Below, in pieces: positions 56,586 through 64,000 of a stretch of DNA of 64,000 bases. The notes under the pieces are model-generated. The model was given only the letters and a program-made list of their open reading frames with translations. It was not told where the DNA came from and did not search any database. Made by a program: the position numbers and the translations under genes. The first letter of the stretch is position 1. Each line of letters opens with the position of its first letter. The stretch is from Roseomonas genomospecies 6. Its GTDB lineage: Bacteria > Pseudomonadota > Alphaproteobacteria > Azospirillales > Azospirillaceae. The stretch is from contig NZ_QOKW01000003.1 of assembly GCF_008365375.1 (NCBI RefSeq), positions 310,001 to 374,000 on the forward strand. Reading direction: 5' to 3'.

Positions 56586-58040
56586 TCAGCCGGAAACGAT
56601 CTTCACCCTGCGCCCCGGCTGGATCGGCGTTCCCGGCGGCAGGTCGTTGATGATCCGGAACAATTCCTCCGCGTAGGGCTCCTGCGGCATTTGGCGCACG
56701 AAGCTCTCCACGCTGTCGCCGGGGCGGGCGGTCAGCACGCGGATGCGCCGGGGCTGGAAGGACGCGGCCTCCTGCCGGGACAGGCGGCGGAAGCTGCCGG
56801 CGGTCTGCCGGAAGTCCGCGTCGAAGCGGGACAGCGCGCCGCCGGGGGCCAGGAAGGTGAAGCGGTAGAGGGTGCCGGAATCGGCGCGGATGGCGACCAG
56901 CCGCACGTCCACGGCCCCGGCGTCGGTCTTGCCCTGGGTCAGCGCGGTGGCCGCCGGCATCCCGTTGACGGTGAAGGACTGAAGCCCCTGCAACCGCGCG
57001 CCCTGCGCCCAGGAGCCGGACAGATAGGCGGCGGGATCGCGCGCTCCCGGGGCCTTGCCGCCGTCGAACACAATGGCCCCGCCGTTCGATCCCTTGGCGA
57101 TGACCTGTTGCGCCCCGTTCAGCAGGCTGAAGCCCTGCGGCACGTCGAAGGCGATGCCCAGTTGCGGGTGGGCGAAGGTCCGGCCGCGGACGAAGCCGTT
57201 CTCCGGGCTGTCGCCGTAGATCACCCCGTCCATCGCCGCCATGTAGGGATCGACGGGCCGCGCCCCGCCGGGCAGGGCGCGGGCGATGGCCGCGGCCTCC
57301 TCCACGCGCGATTCGGTCTGCGGGTGCGTGGCGAAGAAGTCGAAGCCGCTCTCCCCCGCGCCCTTTCCCGACCGCAGGCCGGAATACTGGGAGTCGCGGC
57401 GCATCGTCTCCAGGAAGGTGGCCATGGCGAAGGGGTCGTAGCCGGCGCGGTGCAGATAATCGATGCCCAGCCGGTCGGCTTCCGTCTCCTGCCCGCGGGA
57501 ATAGCTGGCGAGCAGGGCGGTGCCGCCGATGTTGGCGATCTGCGCCAGCTCCGGGCTGCCCAGGACGAGGCCGATGCCGGCGGCCAGCAGGCCGGCGATG
57601 GTCTGGCTGGTCTGCCGTTCGCGGCCATGGTGGGCGATGACGTGGCCGATCTCATGCCCCAGCACACTCGCCACCTCCGCCTCGTCCTCGGCGAGCGCCA
57701 GCAGGCCGCGCGTGATGTAGACATAGCCGCCGGGCAGGGCGAAGGCGTTGACCACGTCGCTGTCCAGAACGGTGAAGGTCCAGGGACCCGGACGGTCGGT
57801 CTGGGCGGCCAGCCGGTTGCCGATGCCGGTGACGTACGCTTGCAGCCGCGGGTCGGGGTAGGCGCCGCCGAACTGGGCGAGGATCTTGGGATGCTCCTGC
57901 GCGCCGATGGACTCCTCGCTGCCGCCGAGAAGCTGGGCGTCGGCCGGCGCGCAGGCGGAGGTGAGCAGCAGCACGGCCAGAGCCGCGGCGGCGATCCGGC
58001 GCAGCGGGGACGGGGAAGACGGCTTGCGTTCGGGCGTCAT
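56586..58040 (-). CDS. M48 family metalloprotease, lipoprotein (BepA/YfgC-like)
   Basis: A 484-residue exported zinc protease. A lipobox-like LTSAC at the signal end suggests an outer-membrane lipoprotein. HEIGHVIAHH is the zinc site and ETEADRLGIDYLHRAGYDP holds the third ligand Glu. The N-terminal lead-in is typical of BepA, which maintains outer-membrane assembly. The C-terminal ~50 residues (VLTARPGDSVESFVRQMP...PGTPIQPGRRVKIVSG) look like a LysM-style peptidoglycan-binding segment. No TPR repeats. Start ATG58040. Confidence 0.88.
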   Translation of the reverse strand: MTPERKPSSPSPLRRIAAAALAVLLLTSACAPADAQLLGGSEESIGAQEHPKILAQFGGAYPDPRLQAYVTGIGNRLAAQTDRPGPWTFTVLDSDVVNAFALPGGYVYITRGLLALAEDEAEVASVLGHEIGHVIAHHGRERQTSQTIAGLLAAGIGLVLGSPELAQIANIGGTALLASYSRGQETEADRLGIDYLHRAGYDPFAMATFLETMRRDSQYSGLRSGKGAGESGFDFFATHPQTESRVEEAAAIARALPGGARPVDPYMAAMDGVIYGDSPENGFVRGRTFAHPQLGIAFDVPQGFSLLNGAQQVIAKGSNGGAIVFDGGKAPGARDPAAYLSGSWAQGARLQGLQSFTVNGMPAATALTQGKTDAGAVDVRLVAIRADSGTLYRFTFLAPGGALSRFDADFRQTAGSFRRLSRQEAASFQPRRIRVLTARPGDSVESFVRQMPQEPYAEELFRIINDLPPGTPIQPGRRVKIVSG

Positions 58041-58124
58041 GAGTCGTCATATCGGGAAGGGGCTTTCCAACATCAAACGCCCGATGCGCACCGACCGTTC
58101 CGTTGTTTCCACCCCGCACCCGCC

Positions 58125-58973
58125 ATGCCGCGCCGCATCCTGTCCCCGCTGTTCGCCCTGCTGCTGACGGCGAACACCGCCGGGCCGCCGGACCTGCGCG
58201 TTTCCGCGGTGACCGACGGCGCCACGCTTCTGCTGGAGGACGGGCGCAGCCTGCGCCTTGCCGGGATCGAACCCGCCGCACCGCCCATGGGGGCGGAACC
58301 GGGCCAGGGCTGGCCTCTGGCCGAAGCGGCGGCGAAGGCGCTGGCGGATCTGGCGCTCGGGCAGCGCCTGACGGTGCGGGGGGAGGCGAGGACCGACCGG
58401 CACGGGCGCCTGCTGGCGCAGGTGGTGCGCGGCGACGGGCTGTGGCTCCAGGGGGAACTGCTCGCGCGCGGCCTCGCCCGCGTGCACACCCGGCCCGACG
58501 CCCGCGCCCTGGCCCGCGAGATGCTGGCGGCGGAGGCCGGCGCGCGGGCGGCGGAGCGCGGCATCTGGCGAACCCGCGCCTACGCCGTGCGCCCCGCCGA
58601 TCCGGAGGCGCTGCTGCGGGACCGCGACAGCTTCCAGATCGTCGAAGGGCAGGTGCTGCGGGTGACCAAGGCGGGCGGCGACGCCTATCTGGACTTCGGC
58701 GAGGACTGGCGGACCGACGTCACGGTTCACATCGGGCGCTCGGCCCTGCGGGAATTCGTGGCCGCCGGCATCGACCCGTTGTCCTACGAGGGCCGGACCG
58801 TCCGCGTGCGCGGCTGGGTGGGCTTGCGCGCCGGTCCGCTGATCGAGGCGACTCATCCTGAACAGATCGAGCGTCTGGATAGCGGCGGCCCGTCCGCCCG
58901 TCCGGTGCCGCGCCCCTCCCGCCCGCCGCCGGACCTTTCCGACCCCAACCTTTCCGATGGCAAGGAGGAGTGA
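58125..58973 (+). CDS. Thermonuclease (SNase)-like protein
   Basis: A 282-residue protein with a short N-terminal hydrophobic stretch (ILSPLFALLLTANTAG) that may be a signal. The core (RVSAVTDGATLLLEDGRSLRLAGIEPAAPP...RLTVRGEARTDRHGRLLAQVV...LVHTRPDARALAREMLAAEAGARAAERGIW) follows the staphylococcal nuclease pattern, though some catalytic Arg/Asp positions differ. A C-terminal domain (VEGQVLRVTKAGGDAYLDFGEDW) looks OB-like, and the end is Pro-rich. It may cut nucleic acid or only bind. ATG58125. Confidence 0.8.
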   Translation: MPRRILSPLFALLLTANTAGPPDLRVSAVTDGATLLLEDGRSLRLAGIEPAAPPMGAEPGQGWPLAEAAAKALADLALGQRLTVRGEARTDRHGRLLAQVVRGDGLWLQGELLARGLARVHTRPDARALAREMLAAEAGARAAERGIWRTRAYAVRPADPEALLRDRDSFQIVEGQVLRVTKAGGDAYLDFGEDWRTDVTVHIGRSALREFVAAGIDPLSYEGRTVRVRGWVGLRAGPLIEATHPEQIERLDSGGPSARPVPRPSRPPPDLSDPNLSDGKEE

Positions 58974-59057
58974 GCCTGTGGCGGACGCCGGACGGGCGCC
59001 CTACACTGGCTTGCATCGCATCGGCTTCCATCCGGCACGGACTGACAGGACCTCTTC

Positions 59058-60008
59058 ATGCCCCGCAGCGAGCTTTTTCCGCCCATCGACCCCTACCAGA
59101 CCGGCTTCCTGCCCGTGGACGACATCCACACGCTCTACTGGGAGCAGTCGGGCAACCCGCGCGGCGTGCCGGTGCTGTTCCTGCACGGGGGGCCGGGGGC
59201 GGGCGCCTCGCCGACGCACCGCCGCTTCTTCGACCCCGCCCATTACCGGATCGTCGTGATGGACCAGCGCGGCGCGGGGCGCTCCGCTCCGCTGGGCGAG
59301 GTGCGCCGCAACACGACCGAACTGCTGGTGGAGGACGCCGAACGGCTGCGCCGCCATCTGGGGATCGAGCGCTGGCTGCTGTTCGGGGGAAGCTGGGGGT
59401 CGACGCTGGCGCTGGCCTATGGGCAGACCCACCCGGAACGCTGCCTGGGGCTGATCCTGCGCGGCATCTTCCTGATGCGGAAGGCGGAGATCGACTGGTT
59501 CCTCTATTCGATGCGCACCATCTTCCCGGAAGCCTGGGCCGCCTTTGCCGGCCACATTCCGGAGGAGGAGCGCGGCGACCTGCTGGAAGCCTACTGGCGG
59601 CGGCTCGATTCGCCCGACGCCGCGACCCGCATGGCGGCGGCGCGGGTGTGGAGCCTGTATGAAGGCTCCTGCTCCTCGCTCCTGCCCTCGCCGGAGCTGA
59701 TCGCGACGAGCGCCGAGGACACCCACGCGCTGGGTCTCGCCCGGATCGAGGCCCATTACTTCCGCGCCAACCGCTTCACCCCGGAGGACCGGCTGCTGCG
59801 CGACGTGCACCGCATCCGGCATTTGCCGGGGGCGATCGTCCAGGGCCGCTACGACATCGTGTGCCCCATCGCCAGCGCCGACGATCTGCGCCGCGCCTGG
59901 CCCGAGGCCGAGTACCGCGTGGTTCCCGACGCCGGCCATTCCGCCATGGAGCCGGGCATCCGCGCCGCCCTGGTCCAGGCGACGGAGCGCTTCAAGGAGT
60001 ACCGGTAG
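59058..60008 (+). CDS. pip: Proline iminopeptidase
   Basis: A 316-residue alpha/beta hydrolase that removes N-terminal proline from peptides. Oxyanion region LFLHGGPGAGASPTHRRFFDP, MDQRGAGRS, nucleophile motif GGSWGSTLALAYGQTHPE, Asp in GRYDIVCP and His in DAGHSAMEPG. The family-typical N-terminus (FPPIDPYQTGFLPVDDIHTLYWEQSGNP) is present. No signal, so cytoplasmic. ATG59058. It is separated from rpmI by a gap of about 210 bp with a palindromic repeat. Confidence 0.93.
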   Translation: MPRSELFPPIDPYQTGFLPVDDIHTLYWEQSGNPRGVPVLFLHGGPGAGASPTHRRFFDPAHYRIVVMDQRGAGRSAPLGEVRRNTTELLVEDAERLRRHLGIERWLLFGGSWGSTLALAYGQTHPERCLGLILRGIFLMRKAEIDWFLYSMRTIFPEAWAAFAGHIPEEERGDLLEAYWRRLDSPDAATRMAAARVWSLYEGSCSSLLPSPELIATSAEDTHALGLARIEAHYFRANRFTPEDRLLRDVHRIRHLPGAIVQGRYDIVCPIASADDLRRAWPEAEYRVVPDAGHSAMEPGIRAALVQATERFKEYR

Positions 60009-60034
60009 GAAAACTGGGAGGCGGTTGCGCCGGG

Positions 60035-60075
60035 GCCCCTCCCTAACCCTCCCCCACCTTCGGTGAGGGAGGGGA
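60035..60075. repeat. C/G-rich palindrome between pip and rpmI
   Basis: CCCTCCCCCACC pairs with GGTGAGGGAGGG around a TTC loop. It carries the CCCCTCCCTAACCCT word also seen after phoB (33990). It may end the pip transcript. Confidence 0.65.
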
Positions 60076-60218
60076 CTTGAGCCTTCCCGCATTCGCTCCC
60101 CCTTGCGTTGCGGCGTGGCCGCGCGTATAACCCTGCCCTCCAACGGGCGGCGAGGCCGGGTCCGAGACCCAGGGCATGCCCAACCGTCAGTCGGGAACAT
60201 CCAACGCAAGGATTGAAA

Positions 60219-60419
60219 ATGCCCAAGCTGAAGACGAAGAGCGGCGCCAAGAAGCGCTTCAAGGTGACCGCCACCGGTAAGGTGCGCGCCCAGGCGGCCT
60301 TCAAGCGCCACTGCCTGGAGCAGAAGAGCCCGAATATGAAGCGCAATGCGCGCGGCATGATGACCCTGGCCGAGCCGGACCAGAAGATCGTGCTGAAGAA
60401 CTGGCTGCGCAACGCTTGA
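60219..60419 (+). CDS. rpmI: Ribosomal protein L35
   Basis: A 66-residue basic 50S protein matching L35: [22 protein letters not shown] at the N-terminus and KIVLKNWL near the end. It starts with ATG60219 preceded by AAGGA. It is followed 21 bp later by rplT. The usual infC gene is not found directly upstream. Confidence 0.97.
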   Translation: MPKLKTKSGAKKRFKVTATGKVRAQAAFKRHCLEQKSPNMKRNARGMMTLAEPDQKIVLKNWLRNA

Positions 60420-60440
60420 TATCGTAAGGGAATCTGAACC

Positions 60441-60812
60441 ATGGCTCGTGTTAAGCGCGGCGTCACCACGCACGCCCGTCACCGCAAGATCCTGAAGCTC
60501 GCCAAGGGCTACCGGGGCCGCAACTCCAAGAACTTCCGCATCGCGATCGAGAAGGTCGAAAAGGCCCTTCAATACGCGTACCGCGACCGCCGCAACAAGA
60601 AGCGCGATTTCCGCGGCCTGTGGATTCAGCGCATCAACGCCGGTGTGCGCCAGTACGGCCTGACCTACTCGCGCTTCATCAACGGCATCAAGCTGGCCGG
60701 CATCGAGATCGACCGCAAGGTCCTGTCGGACCTGGCCGCCCGTGAGCCGGAGGCCTTCAAGGTCATCGTCGATCAGGCCCAGGCCGCTCTCGCCTCCAAG
60801 GCCGCCGCCTAA
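60441..60812 (+). CDS. rplT: Ribosomal protein L20
   Basis: A 123-residue L20, highly basic at the N-terminus ([31 protein letters not shown]) and matching the family through [20 protein letters not shown]20 is an early 23S rRNA assembly protein and in some bacteria represses its own operon. The gene is followed by a terminator hairpin before pheS. Confidence 0.97.
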   Translation: MARVKRGVTTHARHRKILKLAKGYRGRNSKNFRIAIEKVEKALQYAYRDRRNKKRDFRGLWIQRINAGVRQYGLTYSRFINGIKLAGIEIDRKVLSDLAAREPEAFKVIVDQAQAALASKAAA

Positions 60813-60864
60813 AGGGTTCGCCGCGCAAAGCGGAAACCCCGGTCCGGCGCCGGACACGAAAGAA

Positions 60865-60900
60865 GGGAGCCGTGCCTCTGGGCCGGCTCCCTTTTTCTTT
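60865..60900 (+). terminator. Rho-independent terminator between rplT and pheS
   Basis: An 8-bp stem (GGGAGCCG at 60865-60872, CGGCTCCC at 60884-60891) with an 11-nt loop is followed by TTTTTCTTT. It lies 36 bp before pheS, so it probably separates or attenuates the ribosomal and synthetase transcripts. Confidence 0.85.
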
Positions 60901-60935
60901 ACGCTCGCACTTCCTTATGGCTCGCGGGAAATGAC

Positions 60936-62003
60936 ATGCTCGATGCGCTGAAAGACGAACTCCTGTCGCAGGTCAACGCCGCCGGCGACCTCGCGGCCCT
61001 CGAAGAGGTGCGGGTCACCGCGCTCGGCAAGAAGGGGCGCATCACCGGCTTCATGAAGGAGCTGGGCGGCCTGTCGCCCGACGAACGGCGCGAGCGCGGC
61101 CAGCAGCTCAACGCCCTGAAGGACGAGATCGCCGCAGCCATCGACAGCCGCAAGGCCGGCCTTGCCCGTGCCCATCTGGAGGCCCGCCTCCAGGCCGAGC
61201 GCATCGACGTCACCCTGCCGGTCCGTCCGGAGACCGAGGGGCGCATCCACCCGATCAGCCAGACCATCGACGAGATGGTGGCGATCTTCGCCGAGATGGG
61301 CTTCAGCGTCGCCGAGGGGCCGGACGTCGAGGACGACTTCCACAACTTCACCGCCCTGAACTTCCCGCCGGGCCACCCCGCCCGCGACATGCACGACACC
61401 TTCTATCTGCCGGATTCCGGGGACAAGAAGATGCTGCTGCGCACCCACACCAGCCCGGTGCAGGTCCGCACCATGCTGAACAAGAAGCCGCCGATCCGCA
61501 TCATCGCGCCGGGCCGCACCTACCGGTCCGACTACGACATGACCCACACCCCGATGTTCCACCAGATCGAAGGGCTGGTCATCGACGAGGCGACCCACAT
61601 GGGGCACCTCAAGGGCTGCCTGATCGAATTCTGCCGCGCCTTCTTCGACGTGGACGACCTGCCGCTGCGCTTCCGCCCCAGCTTCTTCCCCTTCACCGAA
61701 CCGTCGGCGGAGGTGGACATCGGCTGTTCCCGCAAGGGCGGCGAGCTGAAGCTCGGCAATTACGGCGACTGGCTGGAAATCCTGGGCTGCGGCATGGTGC
61801 ACCCCAACGTGCTGGAAGCCTGCGGCATCGACAGCACCAAATACCAGGGCTTCGCCTTCGGCATGGGGATCGAGCGCGTGGCGATGCTGAAATACGGCAT
61901 CCCCGACCTGCGCACCTTCTTCGAAGCCGACCTCCGCTGGCTGAAGCATTACGGCTTCGTGCCGCTCGACGTTCCCAGCATGGCCCAGGGCCTGACGCGC
62001 TAA
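60936..62003 (+). CDS. pheS: Phenylalanyl-tRNA synthetase alpha subunit
   Basis: A 355-residue class II synthetase subunit. An N-terminal coiled coil (about 1-90), motif 2 ([25 protein letters not shown]) and motif 3 ([22 protein letters not shown]) with [11 protein letters not shown] are present. It forms the catalytic core of an alpha2beta2 enzyme with PheT. ATG60936. The gap to pheT is 13 bp. Confidence 0.97.
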   Translation: MLDALKDELLSQVNAAGDLAALEEVRVTALGKKGRITGFMKELGGLSPDERRERGQQLNALKDEIAAAIDSRKAGLARAHLEARLQAERIDVTLPVRPETEGRIHPISQTIDEMVAIFAEMGFSVAEGPDVEDDFHNFTALNFPPGHPARDMHDTFYLPDSGDKKMLLRTHTSPVQVRTMLNKKPPIRIIAPGRTYRSDYDMTHTPMFHQIEGLVIDEATHMGHLKGCLIEFCRAFFDVDDLPLRFRPSFFPFTEPSAEVDIGCSRKGGELKLGNYGDWLEILGCGMVHPNVLEACGIDSTKYQGFAFGMGIERVAMLKYGIPDLRTFFEADLRWLKHYGFVPLDVPSMAQGLTR

Positions 62004-62016
62004 AGGAGCCGGACCC

Positions 62017-64000
62017 ATGAAGTTCACGCTGTCCTGGCTGAAGGACCACCTGGAAACCGACGCCACGCTCGACCAGATCGTGGAGAAGCTGACCGCCCTC
62101 GGCCTGGAGGTCGAAGGGGTGGAGGACCGCTCGAAAGAGCTGAAGCCCTTCCGCGTCGCCCACGTCGTCTCCGCCGAGAAGCACCCGGACGCCGACAAGC
62201 TGCGCGTCCTGGTCGTCGACACCGGCACCGAAAAGCTCCAGGTCGTCTGCGGCGCGCCCAACGCCCGCGCCGGCCTGAAGGGCGTCTTCGCGCCGGAGGG
62301 GTCCTACATCCCCGGCTCCGACATCACGCTGAAGAAGGGCGTCATCCGCGGCGTCGAGTCGAACGGCATGATGTGCTCGGAACGCGAACTGAAGCTGTCG
62401 GAAGAGCACAACGGCATCATCGAACTGCCGGACGACGCGCCGGTCGGCGTGGCCTACGCCGACTATGCCGGCCTGGGTGACCCGGTCATCGACATCAGCC
62501 TGACGCCGGACCGCGCCGACTGCGCCGGGGTGCGCGGCATCGCCCGCGACCTCGCCGCCGCCGGGCTGGGCCGGCTGAAGCCGCTGACGGACGGTCCGCT
62601 GAACGCCGAGCCGGTGAAGGGTGCCTTCCCCAGCCCGCTCGGCGTGACCAACGAGCGCACCGACGCCTGCCCGCTGTTCGTCGGCCGCGTCATCCGCGGC
62701 GTGAAGAACGGCCCGTCGCCGAAGTGGCTGCACGACAAGCTGGTCGCCATCGGCCTGCGCCCGATCTCGGCCCTGGTGGACATCACCAACTACCTGACCT
62801 TCGACGCCGCCCGCCCGCTGCACGTCTTCGACGCCGACAAGGTGAAGGGCGGCATCGTCGTGCGCATGGCCCGTCCCGGCGAGCGGCTGAAGGCGCTGAA
62901 CGGCAAGGACTACGATCTCGACGGCGAGATGACCGTGATCGCCGACCATGAGCGCGCGGAATCGCTGGCCGGCATCGTCGGCGGTGAGGACACGGGCTGC
63001 ACCGAGGCGACCGTCAACGTCTTCGTCGAGGCGGCCTTCTTCGACCCGGTGCGCACCGCGCAGACCGGGCGGCGCCTGGGCATCGACTCCGACGCGCGCT
63101 ACCGGTTCGAGCGCGGCGTCGATCCGGCGGCGGTCCTGTCGGGCATGGAGCGGGCCACCCGTCTGATCCTGGACATCTGCGGCGGCGAGGCCTCCGATCT
63201 CGTGATCGCGGGCGAGGAGCCGCAGTGGCGCCGCACCCTGACGCTGCGTCCGGGCCGCGTCGCCGCTCTCGGCGGCGTCGACGTGCCGCGCGACGAGCAG
63301 ACGCGCATCCTGATGGATCTGGGCTGCGAGATCGCCGGCGAGGATGTGGACGGCACCCTGCGCATCGTCCCGCCCTCCTGGCGCGCCGACATCCACGGCG
63401 AGGCCGATCTGGTGGAGGAGGTGCTGCGCGTCCACGGCTTCGACGCCATCCCGGCGACGCCGCTGCCGCGCGACAGCGTGCTGACCCGTCCGGCGCTGAG
63501 CACGAAGCAGCGCCGCGTCGGGCTGGCCAAGCGCACGCTGGCCGTCCGCGGCCTGTCGGAAGCCGTTACCTGGTCCTTCATGGCCGGTCCGGTGGCGGAG
63601 CTGTTCGGCGGCGCCGGGGAGGGGCTGACCCTGGTCAACCCGATCAGCGCCGACCTGGACGTCATGCGCCCGTCGATCCTGGGCAACCTGATCCAGGCCG
63701 CCGGGCGCAACGCCGACCGCGGCTACGCCGACGTGGGCCTGTTCGAGGTCGGGCCGGCCTTCCGCAAGCCGTCGCCGGACGGGCAGGACATGGTGGCCGC
63801 CGGCATCCGCGCCGGCAACGCCGTACCGCGCCATTGGGCGGAGAAGGCTCGTGGCGTGGACGCCTTCGACGCCAAGGCCGACGCGATGGCCGTGCTGGAG
63901 GCCGCCGGTGCGCCGGTGACGAACCTCCAGGTCACCACCGACGCGCCGGGCTGGTACCATCCGGGCCGCTCGGGCGTGCTGCGCCTCGGCCCCACGGTCA
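62017..64000 (+). CDS. pheT: Phenylalanyl-tRNA synthetase beta subunit (3' end beyond window)
   Basis: The first 661 codons of pheT, cut by the window edge; full proteins are about 800 residues. The N-terminus (KFTLSWLKDHLETDATLDQIVEKLTALGLEVEGVEDRS) and the tRNA-binding EMAP-like domain (about 39-150; FRVAHVVSAEKHPDADKLRVLVVDTG) are clear, as are B3/B4 and B5 domains. AGGAG precedes ATG62017. It edits mischarged Tyr-tRNA and binds tRNAPhe. No frameshift is seen up to 64000. Confidence 0.96.
   Translation, partial: MKFTLSWLKDHLETDATLDQIVEKLTALGLEVEGVEDRSKELKPFRVAHVVSAEKHPDADKLRVLVVDTGTEKLQVVCGAPNARAGLKGVFAPEGSYIPGSDITLKKGVIRGVESNGMMCSERELKLSEEHNGIIELPDDAPVGVAYADYAGLGDPVIDISLTPDRADCAGVRGIARDLAAAGLGRLKPLTDGPLNAEPVKGAFPSPLGVTNERTDACPLFVGRVIRGVKNGPSPKWLHDKLVAIGLRPISALVDITNYLTFDAARPLHVFDADKVKGGIVVRMARPGERLKALNGKDYDLDGEMTVIADHERAESLAGIVGGEDTGCTEATVNVFVEAAFFDPVRTAQTGRRLGIDSDARYRFERGVDPAAVLSGMERATRLILDICGGEASDLVIAGEEPQWRRTLTLRPGRVAALGGVDVPRDEQTRILMDLGCEIAGEDVDGTLRIVPPSWRADIHGEADLVEEVLRVHGFDAIPATPLPRDSVLTRPALSTKQRRVGLAKRTLAVRGLSEAVTWSFMAGPVAELFGGAGEGLTLVNPISADLDVMRPSILGNLIQAAGRNADRGYADVGLFEVGPAFRKPSPDGQDMVAAGIRAGNAVPRHWAEKARGVDAFDAKADAMAVLEAAGAPVTNLQVTTDAPGWYHPGRSGVLRLGPTV

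Noticed and set aside
60085..60218. tRNA or leader peptide before rpmI
   Set aside because: No cloverleaf pairing and no Phe-rich short frame was found.

Overview
The window is GC-rich, densely packed bacterial chromosome. Gene content and protein style point to an alphaproteobacterium of the Rhodospirillales, most likely Azospirillum or a close relative. The supporting features are a complete ccoNOQP-GHIS cbb3 oxidase locus with an FnrL-type regulator, a phoR-pstSCAB-phoU-phoB locus, a Mur/Fur-like repressor, many two-component proteins, and Rho-independent terminators alongside C/G-rich palindromic intergenic repeats. The genus is inferred from general resemblance, not from a search. I see no rRNA, tRNA, CRISPR array, prophage or insertion sequence.

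Layout. 1-1128: the tail of an unknown gene and a receiver-GGDEF protein. 1263-8371: a PotDABC-like polyamine-type ABC importer whose SBP/ATPase half and permease half are separated by a three-gene copper block on the opposite strand (DUF2946-like, YcnI/DUF1775, CopC-CopD fusion). 8384-11969: a small acidic protein, then a translationally coupled thioesterase - multicopper oxidase - RlmD-like methyltransferase run. 12132-13986: RlmI and a possible acetyltransferase on the minus strand. 14231-23342: cbb3 oxidase structural genes (ccoNOQP), assembly genes (ccoGHIS) and an Fnr-family regulator, with an FNR-type box upstream of ccoN. 23560-25830: malic enzyme with a C-terminal PTA domain.

26028-33956: the phosphate regulon (phoR, pstS, pstC, pstA, pstB, phoU, phoB), with a triple Pho-box repeat upstream of pstS and a hairpin between pstS and pstC. 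34123-39587 (all minus strand): a sulfur-flavoured stretch with a small hypothetical, a DsrE-like protein, MoeB, a beta-rich hypothetical, CysK, an Rrf2 regulator and CoaBC. 39870-45000: an NtrC-type activator, a cold-shock protein and a 1031-residue hybrid histidine kinase. 45004-48995: a TroABCD-like Mn/Zn importer in which one permease carries a C-terminal extension resembling the metal-sensing domain of DtxR/MntR repressors. A perfect palindrome lies in front of its binding-protein gene, and a Mur/Fur-type regulator lies 3 kb away (51636-52070).

49202-60008 is mixed: SAM hydroxide adenosyltransferase, a degenerate receiver with a pentapeptide repeat, a HAD hydrolase, a coiled-coil small protein, Fur/Mur, transglutaminase, a CBS-like histidine kinase, a class III cyclase, a M48 lipoprotein protease, a thermonuclease-like protein and proline iminopeptidase. 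The window ends with rpmI-rplT-(terminator)-pheS-pheT, the last gene cut by the edge.

The features I consider most worth follow-up are the permease/repressor-domain fusion with its palindrome, the pseudo-receiver with four QPDNS repeats, the copper block inside the polyamine transporter locus, in-frame 15-bp minisatellites in two signalling genes, and the 95-nt ccoI/ccoS overlap. Nothing here can be declared a new system from sequence alone.
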